Part shown: in pieces, positions 33,735 to 44,795 of the stretch
How the letters are laid out: each line of letters begins with the position of its first letter
Position numbering within the stretch: position 1 is the first letter of the stretch
Notes under the pieces: generated by a model
What the model saw: the letters and a program-made list of their open reading frames with translations, nothing else
What the model was told of the DNA's origin: nothing
Database searches by the model: none
Position numbers and translations under genes: made by a program
Source: Muscardinus avellanarius
Lineage: Eukaryota > Chordata > Mammalia > Rodentia > Gliridae
Reading direction: 5' to 3'
DNA length: 64,000 bases
NCBI GenBank assembly: GCA_963383645.1
Contig: OY726563.1
Location: 39,732,831 to 39,796,830, forward strand

Positions 33735-33820
33735 CCATGTGAGTTTTTGTGTTGATTAAATATTTGTAAAATTTAGCACAGTATCTGGCATACAGTTAGA
33801 CTTCATATTGATAATTTCAT
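33735..33820 (+). mobile_element. MIR 3' fragment
   Basis: TGATTAAATATTTGTAAAAT then TTTAGCACAGTATCTGGCAT match the usual MIR order. Confidence 0.6.
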
Positions 33821-33928
33821 TTATTTCCAAAGACTAGATATGTCATTTCAAGCATATGTTTGTTGGAGAAAAAAAAAACCTTATCATTAATGTCACTAGG
33901 CTATGTTGTGTGGCTCTTTATCTTTTCT

Positions 33929-34112
33929 GATAGTACTGGGGATTGAATTTAGGGATATTACCACTGAGTAACACCCCTAGCCCCTTTTATTTTTTATTTT
34001 GAAATAGGGTTTCACTAAGTTACTGCATAATGGCCTCGAACCTGTCATCCTCTGCCTTAGCCTCTCAAATACTGGGAGTATAGGTGTGTGCCACTGTGTC
34101 CTACTCAGGAGG
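33929..34112 (-). mobile_element. B1-dID SINE
   Basis: GTACTGGGGATTGAATTTAG to GTGTGCCACTGTGTCC; B1 part has a deletion. Confidence 0.88.
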
Positions 34113-34125
34113 ATTCTTGTAGGTT

Positions 34126-34345
34126 TTTTTTTCCCGTACTGGGGATTGAACCCAGGGGCATTCTACCTCCAAGCTACACTTCTGGCTCTATTTTTATCTT
34201 TATTTTTACCTTTATTTGGAAATAGGTTCTCATTAGATTGCTGAAAGTCTCACTACATTGCTGAGACTGACCTCAAACCAGCAATCCTCCTGTCTCAGCC
34301 TCCCAAGTACAGGGATTAAGGGTATATGCGACCAGGCCCAGTGAT
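34126..34345 (-). mobile_element. B1-dID SINE
   Basis: CGTACTGGGGATTGAACCCA, duplicated linker (TTTTATCTTTATTTTTACC) and B1 complement ending CAGGCCCAG. Confidence 0.9.
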
Positions 34346-34402
34346 TCTTAATCTTTTTGCTGACATTATTAATAAAGAAACCCCATTAAAAATGCCATCA
34401 AC

Positions 34403-34594
34403 TGCCGGGCATGGTAGCACATGCTTGTAATCCCCTCGCTTGGGAGGTGGAGACTGGAGGATTGCGCAGGTTCGAAGCCAGCCGCACTGGCTTAAGAGAC
34501 CCTGTTTCCAAAAATAAAAAAGTATAAAACAGGTCTGGGAGTGTAGCCTGGACATAGAAGGGCTTCCAGGAAGCCCAATACCACCAAAACAAAA
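34403..34594 (+). mobile_element. B1-dID SINE, second subfamily, with 15-bp target-site duplication
   Basis: AAAAATGCCATCAAC at 34388-34402 and 34595-34609. ID half reads GGTCTGGGAGTGTAGCCTGG and AGAAGGGCTTCCAGGAAGCC. Confidence 0.95.
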
Positions 34595-34639
34595 AAAAAT
34601 GCCATCAACCCTGCTTATTACCATATTTGAGTAGGTAAC

Positions 34640-34745
34640 AATGAATGTCTATTGCTTCTGCATTTATTAAGCACCTACTATATGCCAGGGGCCATGCAAT
34701 ATGCTCGAAACACAAAGAGAAACAAGACTTAGCACCTGCCATTTT
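34640..34745 (+). mobile_element. Ancient MIR/L2-type fragment
   Basis: TTTATTAAGCACCTACTATA then TGCCAGGGGCCATGCAATAT, a phrase shared by many old mammalian interspersed repeats. Confidence 0.5.
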
Positions 34746-34761
34746 GCAGAGAGGGAGAATG

Positions 34762-34763
<2 letters not shown>

Positions 34764-34804
<41 letters not shown>

Positions 34805-34810
34805 CTTTCA

Positions 34811-34845
<35 letters not shown>
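34764..34845 (+). repeat. Compound (CT)n-(CA)n microsatellite
   Basis: About 18 CT units (34764-34799), a 12-base spacer, then about 17 CA units (34812-34845). Confidence 0.97.
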
Positions 34846-34849
<4 letters not shown>

Positions 34850-35016
34850 ATATATACAGTGACAAAAATCATGAAGAAAAAGTTGACTAAAGAACTAAAG
34901 AGCTGAGTAATGGCAAACAATATTTTCAAAATAAGCTTTCTAGAATTAGGGTGTACTGATATCTTTGTAGTTATATCTTACTCCATTCTTATATGGTGTT
35001 AAAAACTTTTTTCAAG

Positions 35017-35212
35017 TTGGGCATGGTGGTGCACACTTGTAATCCCAGCATTTGGGAGGTTGAGACAGGAGGATTGCGGATTGAGGACAGCCTCGACTCC
35101 ATAGTGAGGCCCTTTGCAACTCAGTGAGACCCTGTTTCAAAATAAAAAATAAAAAATAGGGCTGGGGGTGTAGCTCAGAGGTAGAATGTGTCTGGGTTTC
35201 ATCCCCAGTACT
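35017..35212 (+). mobile_element. B1-dID SINE abutting the ORF1-only LINE
   Basis: GTTGGGCATGGTGGTGCACA to TTTCATCCCCAGTACT. Its tail (AAAATACATACATA) became the target-site duplication of the following element. Confidence 0.92.
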
Positions 35213-35399
35213 AAAATACATACATATGACTTCCGGGAAGATGGCGACCGAGAAAAGCGGGGCTTAAGAGCCCCGCTAACAACCAATCTCCATTACCACA
35301 AAATCAGCGCCTTTTATAGCCAGAAAACACCATCACCAGAAATAAAAAAAATTACCAGGCTCCAGAGAGAAAGTGGACTGAGAACAGAGCTCAGAGCCA

Positions 35400-35665
35400 C
35401 AGAGGACGCGGCAGCAGCGCCATACTGCCGGCGGCAGCGGCGAATTCACCGGACGGCTACAGCAAGCCGAGGTGAGCCGCTACGGAACAGCCAGGCGGGA
35501 TTTCTCGCTGCAGGTAAAATCTAAAGCTCCCAGTGGCTGAGCTCAGCACATGCCGCAGGGATTCAGAGTGGAAATCAAAACCAAGAAGAAATACGCCAGC
35601 CTCACGACCAAGGGTGTGGCAGCGGCGCCATATTGCCACCGGTGGCAGCAGCAGAGAATTCACCA
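35400..35665 (+). repeat. Duplicated CpG-rich module in the 5' UTR of copy A
   Basis: GCGCCATACTGCCGGCGGCA near 35420 and GCGCCATATTGCCACCGGTG near 35625 are each followed by a GGCAGC-rich stretch and GAATTCACC. They look like two diverged 5' UTR modules about 205 bp apart. Copy B has the same pair. Confidence 0.75.
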
Positions 35666-35993
35666 AGTCCAGTACGGCTACATCTGCGTACTCAAGAACA
35701 GTGAGTCAAATTGCGGGCCACAGAGGAGAAATCCCAGTACTGTACTCCCTGGGACTTGACCCAGTGGGGGAGGGGCGGTGGCAGAGATATCACACCATAG
35801 GAGAATGTGCAACCTGGCACCCCCCACAGTCTAAAGCAGCCTCTATCGACTCCCTGGGTCGGAGACTCTGTGATACAACCCAGTAAAGGAGTAGTGGGGT
35901 CTGAGGTACTACTGACTCGAGATCCAGAACACCTTAAGTGAAGTCATAGTGACCCAAGGGAAGAACCCAGAGAAGGCACAAACTTCCAAAATC

Positions 35994-36909
35994 ATGGGAA
36001 AGAGGAATAATGCTGGAGCAATGAATGCCCACAACCCCACAACATCAGAACCCGATAAAACTGAAAATCAGAGATTTCTAGAAGATCAAATCAGGAAAAT
36101 AACTGTAGAAATAATAGAGGTGCTTCGAAAAGAACTCAGAGAGAGCCAAAAAGAGATAAAGGATGCAATTAATGAAGTAAAGGCCTCAATTCAAAGCACA
36201 AACAACTGATTAGACCACATGGAGAACAGAATCTCGCTCTTAGAAGATGATCATTCCAAAAATGAACGCATAGTTTCTAATCTAGGAAAAAATATCCGAC
36301 AGCAGGAATCTGATATTGAAGAAATATGGGCCCATTTTAAGAGAGCTAACCTAAGAATAATTGGAATAGAGGAGGGAAAAGAAAGTGAAACCAAAGGGAT
36401 CAACAATCTCTTCAAGGAAGTAATAGCAGAAAATTTCCCAAACATAGAGCAAGAGGTTGATACACAGGTCCAGGAAACTTATAGAACTCCCCTTAGACAG
36501 GATCGGAGAAGAGGATCCCCACGCCACATAATTGTCAAAATGACCAATGTGGAAGCCAAGCAGAGAATCTTAAAGGCAACAAAAACAAAGGGCCAAGTGA
36601 CATTCAGAGGCAAGCCAATTAGAATCACTCCGGACTTCCCAAACCAAGTCATGAGAGCCAGAAGGGCTTAGAGTAACATATTCCAAACTCTGAAAGAAAA
36701 CAACTTCCAGCCAAAAATTTCCTACCCAGCAAAACTTTCTATCAAATTAGATGGAGAAATAAGAAGCTTCCATGACAAACAGAAACTGAAGGAATTTATG
36801 TCTTCAAAACCAGCACTAGAGAAAATACTCAGAGATTAACTACAAAGAAGAAATAGGTAACACACACCAGAACCAGAGAAACAAGAATTTCTATCCAACA
36901 GTCAACTAA
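35994..36909 (+). pseudogene. ORF1 pseudogene of copy A (ORF1p-like RNA chaperone)
   Basis: The best start is ATGGGAAAGAGGAAT at 35994; an in-frame upstream GTG is less likely. Order: short basic N-terminus (MGKRNNAGA), predicted coiled coil (QIRKITVEIIEVLRKELRES), RRM (ANLRIIGIEEGKE, YRTPLRQDRRRGSPRHII), and C-terminal domain (ITPDFPNQVMRARRA, FQPKISYPAKLSIKL, KPALEKIL). Lesions: TGA at 36207-36209 where copy B has CGA, TAG at 36669-36671 where B has TGG, and a 2-base loss near 36835. The native length would be about 305 residues, shorter than the usual 340-370 of LINE-1 ORF1p. Confidence 0.92.
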
Positions 36910-37004
36910 GATTGGTTATCTGTGGAGATTCATTACTTATGTTAGTCTTTTACCTATCTCTAAATGTAATTGTTTGCCTTTATTGTTGTTAATTTTTAGG
37001 ATTT

Positions 37005-37625
37005 CTAGTTGGAATATTAATATACCTTCAGATATAGCATTTGGAAATATTTTATCCCATTCTATTAGTAACTGTTAACTCTGTTTACATTGTCTTTGGA
37101 TATACAATATTTTTTTTATTTTTTAGGGAGTTTGTATACTCTTCTGTTGCCTGTGCCATTGAAATCATATCCAAGAAATCACTGCCAATTTCAGTGTTGT
37201 GAGGTTTTATGACCCAGATTTTCTCCTAAAAGTTTATAGTCTTAAGATTTATATTTAGGTCTTTTATCTATTTTGAGTTAATATTTGTATATGGGATTAG
37301 GTAAGGGTCCAACTTTATTCTTTTCCATGTAATTATTATGTTTCAACAATATTTAGTTAAAATATTATTATTTCTACCACCAAATGTTTGTGGAAACCTT
37401 GTCAAAAATAACTTGACAATATAGGGAAGAATTTAGCTCTATGCTTTTATTTAACTCCAATGGTTTATATATCTGTCTTTAGAATAGTAGTACACTGTTT
37501 CAATTATTGTAGCTTTATATGGTTTGAAATCAGAAAATATATATCTTCTAGCTTTGTTCTTTTTCAAGATCGTTTTGGGTATCTAGAGTCCATATTCCAT
37601 ATTAGGATAGAGTTTTTTTCTGAAA
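37005..37625 (-). pseudogene. Inverted LINE-1 ORF2 fragment carried inside copy A
   Basis: Blocks such as CATATCCAAGAAATCACTGC, TAGGTAAGGGTCCAACTTTA, AACCTTGTCAAAAATAACTT and CTAGCTTTGTTCTTTTTCAA follow in order the antisense strand of a LINE-1 ORF2. They align by eye with 860-1340 of this same window, where a minus-strand LINE-1 is read antisense. Its orientation is opposite to ORF1 of the element that carries it. Confidence 0.85.
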
Positions 37626-37836
37626 AATAAATATATAAATATATGATAGTTTCACCTAAAAAAAATAGAAAAAAATATTCTCTGGTAAGAAAGAAAGTAA
37701 AAAGAAATATTGAAATGTTATCTTTAAGTCATCAAAAGCTTGGTATCAGACAAATGAAACTGTTATGTGAGATTATCATTTTTAATTTTGGATAAATTGC
37801 TATAATACTAGATGTCAACCACTAAGCCAAGCATGG

Positions 37837-37890
37837 GAGGGAGGGATGGGGAGAGAATGGGGTGGGGATCGGGTGGGGACTGACTGGGCG
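37837..37890 (+). other. G-rich tract near the 3' end of copy A
   Basis: GGGAGGGAGGGATGGGGAGA then GGGGTGGGGATCGGGTGGGG. At least four G-runs close together could form a G-quadruplex; G-rich 3' UTR tracts are known in LINE-1. Confidence 0.8.
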
Positions 37891-38007
37891 ATGTGTGCAT
37901 GTATGTCTACAAAAGTTTGTATCCCACTATGATGTATGAATACAGTGCACCAATAAAAAAAATAAAAAATAAAGGAAAACTAAAAAACTAAAAAAATAAA
38001 TAAAAAT

Positions 38008-38050
38008 AAAATACATACATACATACATACATACATACATACATACATAC
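38008..38050 (+). repeat. (ATAC)n microsatellite
   Basis: About ten units growing out of the 3' target-site copy (AAAATACATACATA) of the ORF1-only element. Confidence 0.95.
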
Positions 38051-38072
38051 AATATTAAAATAGGGCTGGAAG

Positions 38073-38275
38073 AGCCGGGTGTGGTGGCACACACTTGTAA
38101 TCCCAGCATTCAGGAAGCTCAGACCAGAGGATCACGGTTCACAGACAGCCTCAGCTACTTAGTGAGGCCCTCTGCAACTTAGTGAGACAGTTTCAACTAA
38201 AGAATAAAAAATAGGGCAGGGGGTGTAGCTCAGAGGTAGAATACCCCTGGGTTCGATCCCCAGTACCATAATAAA
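38073..38275 (+). mobile_element. B1-dID SINE
   Basis: GCCGGGTGTGGTGGCACACA to GATCCCCAGTACCATAATAA. The preceding TAGGGCTGGAAGA may be a stump of another ID half. Confidence 0.92.
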
Positions 38276-38379
38276 AAGTTTTTCAAGTAACAATAATGAA
38301 AAAGCTTACTTTTTCTGGGGGGGGGGGCATGTGGAGGGCAAAACAAAGGTCACTGAAGATTTCCACATCCTCATCTCTG

Positions 38380-38880
38380 GAGTGTGTGGGTGTGTTACAA
38401 ACATGGCCAAGGCGGCTGTATTGATGGACTGCAGGCTATTCAAGTAGGCCCAATATAATCACAAGGGCCCTTAAAAGTAAATGAGGAGGGCAAAAGAGTA
38501 AGAGATGCAGGGGAGGCAGAGGCGGGCGAGATTCAGAGTGGGGCAAGGATTAGCCATACTAACTTTCAAATGCTAACTTTGAAGATGGAGGGGGCTATGA
38601 GCCAAGAAATGTGGGTGGCTTCTCAGAGCTGAGCAGGATCACCAGCAAATGCAAAGAATACCAGACCTCAGTCCTACAGCCGCAGGGAACTGACTTCCAT
38701 CAACAGCCTGAATGGGCCCAAGAGTGGCTTCCCCTCCAGAGCCTAGTTCAGCCTTCAGTTTTGGTGTGAAACAGAGAAAGCAGCTGGGCCCACCAGACTT
38801 CTGACCTAGGGAACTGTCGACAATACAACTGCATGTTAACATGTTACCACACCCCGGAAAACTAATAGAGAGCAGAATAA
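38380..38880 (+). mobile_element. Ancient LTR-type fragment
   Basis: Resembles old mammalian LTR repeats: CCCAATATAATCACAAGGGC, then CTTTGAAGATGGAGGGGGCT, GAGCCAAGAAATGTGGGTGG, GACTTCTGACCTAGGGAACT and an end like AAAACTAATAGAGAGC. It is a solitary, diverged fragment with no coding part. The family is not certain. Confidence 0.5.
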
Positions 38881-40993
38881 ATACATGCTGGAATCTGACT
38901 TGGTCCTTTCCTTCTGTCATGGAGACAACAGGACCCAAGATACCTCAGCATGGGTCATAACAGGATTAAAACCTGGGATTGACTCTCTGTCAATGCTGCA
39001 CAGTTTCTTTCCCTGCTTAAAACTCTCCCCAGAGCTCCATTTACAAGTACGTGACACACACATGCCCTGGGGATACTGGGAAAATGCAGATTCCTTTGTC
39101 AGCAAGGTTCCCTGAGGCCCAAGAGTTGGTGTTCCTAGCGAGTTCCCTCCTGACTCCCATGCTCCCAGGAGTAGCAAGGACAAGTCTGTGCTCCTTGGGT
39201 GAAGAGCTCAGAAGGCCCCCCACTGTCTGGCTTCTGCTTCTGTCCACCATCCTCCATTATCAAGTGTCACCAAGCCCTGCAGGGCAGAGATTCGGCTCTC
39301 TTGTTACTGATTTCATCCCAGAGCATGAAGGAAGGCCTTATACATAACAACTGCTCAATAAATGTCTGTCAAGTGGATGAATAAATTAATATCAGCTCAG
39401 AGTGTCTAGAAAACAAACACAGAAAGGGAAATCGAGGGGCTGAAGGAGACAATTGCAAGACAAAAAGGAAAGGCTAGGTGGGGATCGGAGGATGGTCATT
39501 TGAGGAAAATCACTGCAGGAACAGCTTGAAGTTAAAAGATTTAGGTGACTGGGGTATCAGATTTCAGCCTAGAAGAACCAGACACAATGAATGCTCACCA
39601 AGTTCTATGCCAATGCAACCATAAACAGCTAGTTTTCTCCAGTCTCACTACATGCATGCACATACTTGCACATGCATGCACACACACGCTGGGATTCCAT
39701 GCCTCCACATTCCAGTAACACCAGCAGGTCCTGCTGCCAAGATGAAGCCGACTCAACTCACAGTCACGCCCTCTGCAGTACCAAAGGGGCCTCATCAATG
39801 AGTGCTCTTCTGGAAACGTGGGGAAGGATGTGAGTGATGTGTTTACATGTCCGGCAACAGAAAACTCAGCTGTGTCTGGTCTGGCACTAAAAAGTCCCCT
39901 CCTAGTGGAGAGGCCATCTCTGGCAGGCTGCCAGCACCCAGCTGGGCTTGTTTTTGTTTGGGCTGCAAAGTCACCAAGACCTCCGGGAGAAACAAAGAGA
40001 TTGCGCTTTGGGCCTTGTTTTGCTCTAATGAGTCAAACTTGCCAGGCACACCAAGCTCAAGTCTGCCCACGGTATTCTTACGCTTCCCTCAAGCGGAGCC
40101 AAGAGTTCCAGCCAGCAGCTCCTTTCCTTCTCCCACATGAGCTAATGCTCTGTAGCCATGGCTCTGTTTATATCCTGGGGCTTCTAGAACCACTGGGGGA
40201 AATTGCCTTGATTCTAAATGCTGTCCCATCAGATATCATTCTTCCTTGTTTTCAGGAAGATCATTTAGATTGAAATTGAGAAAAGAAAAGCGCCCCTTCT
40301 CTTTCAATTAGAGGACAAACATCTGGACTTTCCCTACTTCTGATCTCAGTATCGTGACAATGTTGAACACGTGACTTGGATCTATTTCAGGGGAAACTGC
40401 AAGAACCCAGGGTTTCACCCCAAAATGAGAAGCCCATTCATTTCTCTGTTTTCCTGTTTCTCCTGATTGCTGAGTGCTCCCACCCTGCTCTTAGTGGCTC
40501 ACTGGAAGGGGAAGGTCAAGCCAAGAGGATTTGGAGAAATAAGGTCCTTTGTGCACAAGGGCATGAGTCATTTCTAATTTGCTGTCCTGGGGAACCAGGC
40601 TGCAAGTTCGCCTGTTTTCCCCGGCCTGACAGCAATATCTTGACAGCTTTCAAAAGGTTAGCAGAACCAACTCTGAGGGTGTGACACCTGGAAGGAGGAA
40701 GTGGGGGGGTCACTGGGGTGCTATCAGGAGGGCAGCAGAAGCCACTGACAGCCCATTCAGTGCCAGATGCACAGTGCTCTCTGCCAGAGGGTCCTCCAAG
40801 ATCTGACAGGAACACAACATACTCATCCAGGGAGCTCCCCTCCTGGGAAGGGGTGCTCCTTTAGCCTTCACTGCATGGACTAAATGCCAGCACCTTTAGC
40901 ACTTAACACTTGCTGTTTCTCAAACATTCCCATAGAAAAGTGACAGCAAGTTTGTTACTAAGTCTAATTCCAAGCCTGGGGTTTCTAGGGGCG
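38881..40993. other. SLC9A7 intron, long unique stretch
   Basis: About 2.1 kb with no recognised repeat except a possible MIR tail (CAACTGCTCAATAAATGTCT at 39348). Several overlapping ORFs up to 151 codons occur (39818-40273), without splice sites, homology or a conserved frame that I can see. Confidence 0.5.
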
Positions 40994-41106
40994 GTGGTGG
41001 TGGTGGTGGTGGTGGTAGTGGTAGTGGTGGTGGTGGTGGTGGTGGTGGTGGTGGTGGTAGTGGTGGTGGTGGTGGTGGTGGTGGTGGTGGTGGTGGTGGT
41101 GGTGGT

Positions 41107-41110
<4 letters not shown>
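40994..41110 (+). repeat. (GGT)n trinucleotide array, about 117 bp
   Basis: Nearly pure GGT with three AGT interruptions in its first 80 bases. Confidence 0.97.

Positions 41111-41148
<38 letters not shown>
41108..41148 (+). repeat. (GT)n microsatellite joined to the GGT array
   Basis: About 19 GT units following the last GGT without a spacer; also the tail of the SINE that follows. Confidence 0.97.
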
Positions 41149-41298
41149 TGATTTAACCCAGGGGAGTTTTACTTTGGAGCTATACTCCCAGCCCTACTTT
41201 GTTTTTGAAACAGGGTCTTACTAAGTTACTGAGGCTGTCCTCAAACCTGCAAGCCTCCCAAGTACTGGGATTACAGGTGTGCATCACCATGACCAGCT
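41149..41298 (-). mobile_element. B1-dID SINE, shortened
   Basis: TGATTTAACCCAGGGGAGTT, linker, B1 complement lacking its middle and ending CACCATGACCAGCTT. Confidence 0.88.
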
Positions 41299-41685
41299 TG
41301 GCTTGCAGGTCTTATGAGATACCCAGTAAGTTACTCTACATAAATCCAACCAAACTATTCCACTAATATTGTTCATAGGTATTTGAGTACAGAGGTAGGA
41401 TGTGGGAGACAGTAGGAAGGCTGGGGCTGTCCTAAGTAGTCTGCAGCTATCATGATGAAATCTTCCTGAATCCTGGCTATCCAACTGCTCCTGCTCTGTT
41501 TCACCTAAAAATAAATCACTTTCTAATTCTCTGACTTTCAAAGTCTTGCCTTTCAGCTTCTAATTTGTAAATCAGGGGTAAGAGTGCATATCTCAAAAGG
41601 CTGTTTTCCAGATGGCAGTGAGGGGGACTAGGTACAGGGACTGGCATGTTGCAAATGTCCGCTACATTTCAACTATTTCAAATCA

Positions 41686-42699
<1,014 letters not shown>

Positions 42700-42891
42700 T
42701 TTTCATTCTAGGGATTGAACCCAGGGGTGTTCTACCTTCGAGCTACACCCCCAGCTCTTTTTATTTTGAAACAGGGTCTCGCTAAATTGCAGAGGGCCTT
42801 ACTAAATTGCTAAGGCTGGTCTCGAACCTGCGATCCTCCTGTCTCGGCCTCCCAAGTACTGGGATTACATGTGTGCGCCACCATGCCCAGC
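42700..42891 (-). mobile_element. B1-dID SINE
   Basis: GGGATTGAACCCAGGGGTGT to GCGCCACCATGCCCAGCT; GCCTTACTTTT-like duplications flank it. Confidence 0.92.
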
Positions 42892-43485
42892 TGCCTTACT
42901 TTTTAAAAAAGTGTCAGAAGAATGTATTCTTTAACAGCACTTTAAACTGGAGTCCTACTTTGAATCCCAGTGTCCTCACCCTGACCTGTATCAAAGGTAA
43001 CCTAGGAACTCACACATACGAGAGAAATGACTGAAGACAGAGAGAAAAGGCCAAGTGGCAAATGCCACTTACATCAAATTCCAGAACAGCACTGGGGCAG
43101 ATGTCTTGTCTTGGTCACATACCAACTGTTGCTTTACACATCAGCCTGAGGTTGAGAACTGTGATGTGTATGAAGGAGATAACATGGAGCAATAAGGAAG
43201 AAACAGAGATGCCAGGCAGATGCTCTGTCTCCTTGCTCCTGCCAGTGTAGTCAAGGACAGTGACATGAAATGTAAATTGAGACTAGAGCTCTCAGCAGAT
43301 TAGGTCGGCTTTGTGCTTCGGGTGGGCCTGGCAGTAGTGTCTTTGATGTCCTCTATGAGGGCGGTGACTCTAATGAGCCCCGTGTGCATGGCAGCAGCCA
43401 GGACCTTTCCTGAGATAACTCTATGGAGACAGGGAGTAGAAGACAATGCAGATACACCCCGCCTCTCAAAGCCAACCTCTAGTCT
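42892..43485. other. SLC9A7 intron, unique sequence
   Basis: Nothing recognised. Confidence 0.5.
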
Positions 43486-43672
43486 TTTTTTTTGTACTAG
43501 AAATTGAACCCAAGGAGATTCTACCTCCTAGTTATACCCTAGCCATTTAAAAAAAATTATTATAAAACAAGACCTCATTTAAGTTGCTGAGGCTGGCCTT
43601 GAACTCATAATCTTCCTGCCTCAACCTCCCGAGTACTGGGATTCCAGGTGTGCCAAGTGATGCCTAGCTTAG
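43486..43672 (-). mobile_element. B1-dID SINE, diverged
   Basis: GTACTAGAAATTGAACCCAA to GTGATGCCTAGCTT. Confidence 0.88.
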
Positions 43673-44549
43673 TGGGTCTTAATCTGGGCTTAAGGAGTAC
43701 CCCCAAGGTGTGTGTCCCTGTGAAAGGGGAAGAGAAACATAGTGAATGGTCATCACATATTGTGCTGAAAGTAAAGTTTAAAATCACAAGATGAGTTCAT
43801 ACATTCAGGAAGTGCTTACAGAGTGTCTATACTCTGTTGGGCACTGATCTGAGCAATTAAAGCCTATGGGGCTTGGAACCACATGTCCTCCCCCCTCCCC
43901 ACGGCCTGGGGTTGATGAGCTCTTTGTACTGAATTAGATGGACTGTGTTAATGTGCCACAGGCTACTTCCAGGCAGTGGTTTCTGAGGACTGGACACTTG
44001 TCCTCAGCTCTGGACATTATATGGGGATTTTTGAGTAATAAATTTCATGGAGAGCTTTTGACATGAAGCCCATTTAATTAAGGAGGCCAAGGGATAACCA
44101 CAAAAGTCACACCAGGGCCCCAATGCACACAAAGTCTGTAATGTATACAAGTGGCTAGAGGAGTAACAAATTGAGTTCTTTGTTGTCAATCTTTAACCCA
44201 CACCTAGTTTTAGTCTCTTAATGTACATTCCACACAGAAAAATCCTCTCTGTGCTTAGTTTCATCAGCAAGTGTAAGGTCAACAACTAGGAATCCACTAT
44301 TGGGCCTCGTTTTGCAGGTTCCATAGCAGCACAAGCCACTTTGTGCCAGACAGATTTACTTAATATGAGCTCCCAGGGGCTGACTCCAAGGAGCAGAGCA
44401 CTGGTGACCCCAGTGTCTCTCAATCAGTCTACCAGAATGTCAGGTTAGGTGGCTGCCCCCAGCCTAACCTCAGAATATCCCCAAAGAGTATGATATGCAG
44501 CGTGACCAATAATATGGCAGTTCAGATGTGTCACTAACCATATGTTGTG

Positions 44550-44552
<3 letters not shown>
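43673..44552. other. SLC9A7 intron, mostly unique
   Basis: A possible old MIR/L2 stump (TACATTCAGGAAGTGCTTAC) lies at 43800-43860. Nothing else recognised. Confidence 0.45.

Positions 44553-44591
<39 letters not shown>
44553..44591 (+). repeat. (GT)n microsatellite
   Basis: About 19 units, tail of the following reversed SINE. Confidence 0.96.
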
Positions 44592-44593
<2 letters not shown>

Positions 44594-44795
44594 GTTACTG
44601 AGGATTGAACCCAGGGGTATTTTACCTCTCAGCTACACTCCCTGTCGTTTTCTATTTTTCGTTTTGAAACAAGGTCTTGCTAGGTTGCTGAGAGTCTTGC
44701 TAAGTTAAGTTACTGAGGCTGGCCTTGAACCTGCAATCTTCCTGTCTCAGTCTCCCAAGTTCTAGGCTTAGAGGCATGCACCACTGTACCTGGCT
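44592..44795 (-). mobile_element. B1-dID SINE
   Basis: GTTACTGAGGATTGAACCCA to CACCACTGTACCTGGCT, with a GTTAAGTTACTGAGG local duplication. Confidence 0.9.

Larger units (their letters stand above)
35227..38007 (+). mobile_element. ORF1-only LINE-1 derivative (HAL1-like), copy A, about 2.8 kb
   Basis: Order: LINE-type start (ACTTCCGGGAAGATGGCGAC), CpG-rich 5' UTR with a duplicated module, ORF1 at 35994-36909, about 620 bp that reads as antisense LINE-1 ORF2 (37005-37625), an AT-rich segment, a G-rich tract (37837-37890), a shared 3' end (ATCCCACTATGATGTATGAA) and an A-rich tail. AAAATACATACATA occurs at 35213-35226 and again at 38008-38021. There is no sense ORF2. Copy B has the same layout, so this is a family rather than a damaged LINE-1. 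It lies antisense in an SLC9A7 intron. Confidence 0.93.

Noticed and set aside
35400..35886. ORFs upstream of ORF1 in the ORF1-only elements (also 58314-58815)
   Set aside because: They differ between copies in frame and ends and fall in the CpG-rich 5' UTR; no conserved upstream protein is evident.
35227..38007. Reading copy A as an ordinary LINE-1 that lost ORF2 by deletion
   Set aside because: Copy B has the same junctions at an independent insertion site, so the structure was inherited from a source element.
38380..38880. Endogenous retrovirus with coding regions
   Set aside because: Only an LTR-like stretch is seen; no coding domain, primer-binding site or second LTR is present.
39818..40273. 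151-codon plus-strand ORF with other overlapping ORFs
   Set aside because: Unique intron sequence; three frames are open on overlapping stretches and none shows a recognisable domain or splice context.
40910..41224. ORF encoding a long poly-valine run
   Set aside because: Direct translation of the (GGT)n/(GT)n array.
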